A stretch of DNA of 64,000 nucleotides from Lineus longissimus (taxonomy: Eukaryota > Nemertea > Pilidiophora > Heteronemertea > Lineidae), in NCBI RefSeq assembly GCF_910592395.1, contig NC_088309.1, positions 12,900,599 to 12,964,598 of the forward strand. Reading direction: 5' to 3'. The position numbers and the translations under genes were made by a program. The notes beneath the pieces were generated by a model. That model was given only the letters and a program-made list of their open reading frames with translations, was not told where the DNA came from and ran no database searches. Positions 61,143-64,000 of this stretch are shown here, one piece after another. How positions within the stretch are numbered: the first letter of the stretch is position 1; each line of letters starts with the position of its first letter.

Positions 61143-63600
61143 AAGAGGCCCAAGGGCCTGGCGCTCAGCTGAGTTAATATCTAAAATATCTTCCCGGTGT
61201 TTAGTTCATTATGCATGAAAATGGCATGCTCCATGGTATTTGATATCCTTTTGCGTTCACTACGGTACCAATGTTTTTGGTTGACATAATTATGCCACTG
61301 TTCATTCCTCAATCCTGACCATAATTCGGGTGAAATCATCGTATGAAAATATTTACCGAAACATGAAGTTTATGCCATGAATGAGGATACTCATTGTCAT
61401 AGCCTCGTTTACAAGTACGAAGTATTTTCCCGCGAATATTCAAAACTGCTTGGCTCCTTGCCAGTTAAATAACATGTGACTATACACAAAATAGAAAACT
61501 TTGATGGAAATTGTAAATCATTTTTTTATCTATCAGGGGAAACAAGCTGATGATGATCAAATAAATCATTCATGAGAAATCGTTTTGTTGCTGAAGCTTG
61601 CATGACGAAGTTAAAAAGGGAACTGCCCGGGAAAAAAAGGGGAGTTTTGCACGGCCCGGTCAAAACCTTAGGCGGGAATAAGGTTTCATTGATAAATATA
61701 AGGAGTTTCAAGGCCCCCAAATCACTTGTAAGGTTCACTAGATACTGGCCTTTCATTGGTTTACCGTTTGCGTATCATTTACAGTCTCATTTTGAAAAAT
61801 ATGACAATATTTACGATCACGTTATTGATTTTTGCAACATTTTCGGTAACGCGCCCCTTGCGGATCTGTAAGGTACCATTCGGATGCTTGAAAAATGCCT
61901 CGTCTCGTCGATTCGCTCGCGGAAAAACACATCAGGTTGACTGCAGCAACTTTTAATTGTTGGAGACAGAGAAGGAAGGAATATGATTATCAGTTTGATG
62001 AAAACTTTGCAAAGTTTCTTCTTGGGACTCGAAATCCATACTACTATTCTCCATTTTCCATTTTCTCCTCTCTCCAACTCACTACTATCGCTATTGACTG
62101 CGTAACATACACTAACATTCTTTCGCTATCATTGCTAACTTCATTTACTAGAACACTGGCCTCTTTGTAGCCGATTATGTAACCCATAGTGGAAACACCT
62201 GACAGCGCCGCCCGGCATGATCCACGTGCTACTGGCATATTTATAACTCGTAGTAAATAAGGTTGTAAAAATATGCAAATGAGATGCCGTATATGGAAAC
62301 CATGACGTCACTAAGCAGTTCTTATTTCTGCTACGGGTGACGCTGTTGCTTGCTTCTGGAGGCGCTATTCAACCTCTTTAATGCTAAACCTTTTCTTGTG
62401 CTCTACTGCGCCACCGTAGTTTTCTATTTAGACCAGCGATGACGTCATTTCTGGTGATTCCCTATGTTGTCCAATGAGCGCTTCTTAAAATGTGCCATTT
62501 GGTATTGTACAGTATGCAATGTATTTTTTCAGCGCTGCCAGTTACCGAACAGAATGCCATAGCTCCCTCAATTTCCAATCAATTTTTATGGGAGTGACAT
62601 TATTGTATTGCTTAGAATGTCTACTTTTTACTCATGAAAGAATCGTAGAACTAAAACTTAATAGGCGAACAGAATCATGCCGATTCACTGCACATACTGT
62701 GGGAATTCTCCACTTCAAAATACATTGGCGATGTCATCGCGAACAGAGCATGCACTTCCGATATCGTTTTCACAGAAATGTGGCCAAATTTTCAAGAACT
62801 AACTTCTGAAAGTAGTCCCTAAAGACCTTATGACTACCACTGAAACGAACTAGTGACAATATCGCCTACCAGACTACTTTTTAAGCACAAAATTGGGTAC
62901 TTGAGTGTCATTGAGCTCCAAGATTATTGCACATGGCGTAAACAACATGCCGCCATTTTGTCTCCGCTTCAGTATTTCGTACGCCGCTTATAATGCACCT
63001 TCTCAATTAAAACCAACATAATAAGGCCTTACATCGTTGATTGAATAGGAACACCACACAAAACACAATAAAGTGGGGGTACAATCGATTACGAAGCTGA
63101 AGTGAACAGTGATTTATTCCTGGAGCTACTGCTTTTGTTGTGTAGCTGCCATGTTTTGAGAACTGGCAAATAGGAGACTTCGTTGTTGGCTGACGTCATC
63201 GGGTGGGAATTTGAATCTGCAGAAATAATTAAAAGGCAGGTAGCGCCCTCTCCTGTTAAAATTTTGAACTTTTTCTCAATAAAATAGATTTTCAAGAATT
63301 TTATCTTAATATTAGAGCATATTTCGACTAATTCTGCTGCTCCTAGGCCGATATAGGCCAGTTTCCATCATGCACTCTCGCTCGCAGGAAGTAGGTCGAA
63401 TGGCGACAAATTTTGTTTTGAAAGTAGAGTTTGACCAGAAGTATCCAGAAATGCAAAATTGAAGTCTCTAGGTCTTACGGTTACAAAATGTGCACCATGG
63501 GTTTAACGGATGGACGGACGGCCCGATGGATGGATGGACAGACGGACGCCACTCAACAACTTATTTGACAAGCTCGGCTGACTTAGTCAGCTGAGCTAAA
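61143..63600 (+). mobile_element. HINE-like element, family B, copy 2 (nearly full)
   Basis: It starts ACAAGAGGCCCAAGGGCC and GCTCAGCTGAG, and ends with hairpin GCTCGGCTGAC-TTA-GTCAGCTGAGC (63572-63596) and TAAAAAC. It is highly similar to copy 1 (35688-36364 plus 42775-43794). It carries one extra TTAA-flanked block (61611-62381). The flanks lie inside the ORF1-like gene, whose frame continues across the element if it is removed. No target duplication beyond a possible AAC is seen, which fits Helitron-type insertion. A GGACGGACGG microsatellite is near 63510. Confidence 0.85.
61611..62381. mobile_element. TTAA-flanked insertion inside family B copy 2
   Basis: Copy 1 has a single TTAA at 36155-36158 (GACGAAGTTAATGCTAAACC). 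Copy 2 has GACGAAGTTAA, then about 767 bp, then TTAATGCTAAACC, so TTAA is duplicated at the ends. The ends TTAAAAAGGG and CCTCTTTAA are only weakly complementary. A frame at 61895 reads MPRLVDSLAEKHIRLTAATF then NCWRQRRKEYDYQFDENFAK, possibly a transposase fragment, which I do not recognise. Superfamily uncertain (piggyBac or Kolobok by target). Confidence 0.75.
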
Positions 63601-64000
63601 AACACTCGCTCTCGAGGCTCACATGGTTCGGATGACTCATCTTCAAATGAACGATCTAAGTTTCAACAGAGTAAAGCGTCCCGCTAGCCAATGCAGACCA
63701 GACACAGTATTGACAGACGGCATGATCATAACAGTAATACCACTTCGTCTGATCATCCAACACATGGCCGTCTTCCTGACTTTTCAAAGTCCCGCCAATC
63801 AGTGCAGACCAGTCACGCTATCAACGGACAGCGCCGTCCTGTCACCATTCCGTCTGCCAATTCAATGCATGATCGTCAACCAGACTTCTCAGAATACTGT
63901 GCTATGCCACATTTTGGATACATGAACAATTTTCAGCGCAATGGACCTTTTCAGTGGTCAATGCCTGTCGTGCATGATCACATGAACATGAACAACTTCA

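Larger units (their letters stand above)
59178..63999 (+). pseudogene. LINE ORF1-like gene with SGNH-esterase domain, split by a HINE-like element
   Basis: The frame begins at 59178 (MADFENHFKLLKEQIRSVDN). An alpha/beta region near residues 145-175 (LYVILNFYQKNSFVMIQGGG...W) recurs in ORF1-like proteins of invertebrate LINEs. Coiled coil follows (60030-60395), then a basic stretch and an SGNH-hydrolase-type domain: DVLLVGSSHVKNIH (block I, GDS changed to GSS), VFVLGTKDATNF (block III, GTND changed to GTKD) and YHDTVHLSVKHGG (block V Asp and His). Frameshifts near 60010 and 60725 and a TAG at 60400 break it. The HINE-like element at 61143-63600 interrupts it; the same frame resumes at about 63603 with one TAG and a His/Met/Asn-rich tail running to the window edge. 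The RT part is outside the window. Confidence 0.6.

Overview
This is eukaryotic, metazoan DNA, most likely from a repeat-rich marine invertebrate. The signs are split host exons with GT/AG introns, several nested transposable elements, a tRNA-derived SINE, AT-rich introns and short dispersed inverted-repeat elements. I cannot name the species. The only host gene I can defend is a calcium/calmodulin-dependent protein kinase kinase (CaMKK) on the minus strand. Four exons are visible, at 54969-54784, 51084-51011, 47355-47139 and 33523-33378. They encode the DFG/activation segment, the mid C-lobe, the end of the C-lobe and the calmodulin-binding helix. Splice phases fit across the first three junctions. 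Catalytic-loop and N-terminal exons lie beyond the window or were not found, and the last exon was not found.

Layout. 0.3-6 kb: decayed minus-strand Gypsy retrotransposon (gag, protease, RT, RNase H, probable LTR) cut by a pogo-type MITE, a foldback-like element and one unidentified insert, next to a broken IS630/mariner-type transposase. 7-10.1 kb: a long inverted repeat enclosing a HINE-like element. 10.9-11.7 kb: two MITEs. 12.3-26.2 kb: a large minus-strand Helitron of the Helentron (Helitron2) type. It has a basic N terminus, a cysteine-protease-like region, YH-rich repeats, a Rep (HUH) domain, a PIF1-like helicase and an AP-type endonuclease, followed by a separate three-exon RPA-like gene. 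A CR1/L2-type LINE (19427-20994) and a two-gene Harbinger transposon (21673-25690) interrupt it. Both inserts have target duplications, and removing either restores the Helentron frame.

28-36 kb: intergenic or 3' gene territory with non-autonomous elements, a second foldback element, a gag/LTR fragment and a SINE. 36.4-42.8 kb: a 6.4-kb L1/Tx1-type LINE inserted with a 14-bp target duplication into a HINE-like element, which itself sits in the 13.6-kb CaMKK intron. The LINE contains a TTAA-flanked MITE. 47-56 kb: CaMKK exons and introns with more MITEs. 56.5-59.05 kb: a TTAA-flanked, THAP-encoding, Kolobok-like transposon without a visible DDE domain. 59.2-64 kb: a decayed LINE ORF1-like gene with an SGNH-esterase domain, split by a nearly full HINE-like copy that itself contains a TTAA insertion.

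The recurring theme is insertion within insertion. Because several inserts sit inside coding sequence or inside a second copy of the same repeat, many boundaries and the relative order of events can be read directly. The non-autonomous elements (here called HINE-like families A and B) share an architecture: a 5' GGCC...GGCC palindrome, a short GCTCA... box, internal GACGG-type microsatellite and a 3' hairpin that repeats the 5' box, ending in AAAAA. This resembles Helentron-dependent elements. Family A also carries a strongly conserved block of nuclear-receptor half-sites.
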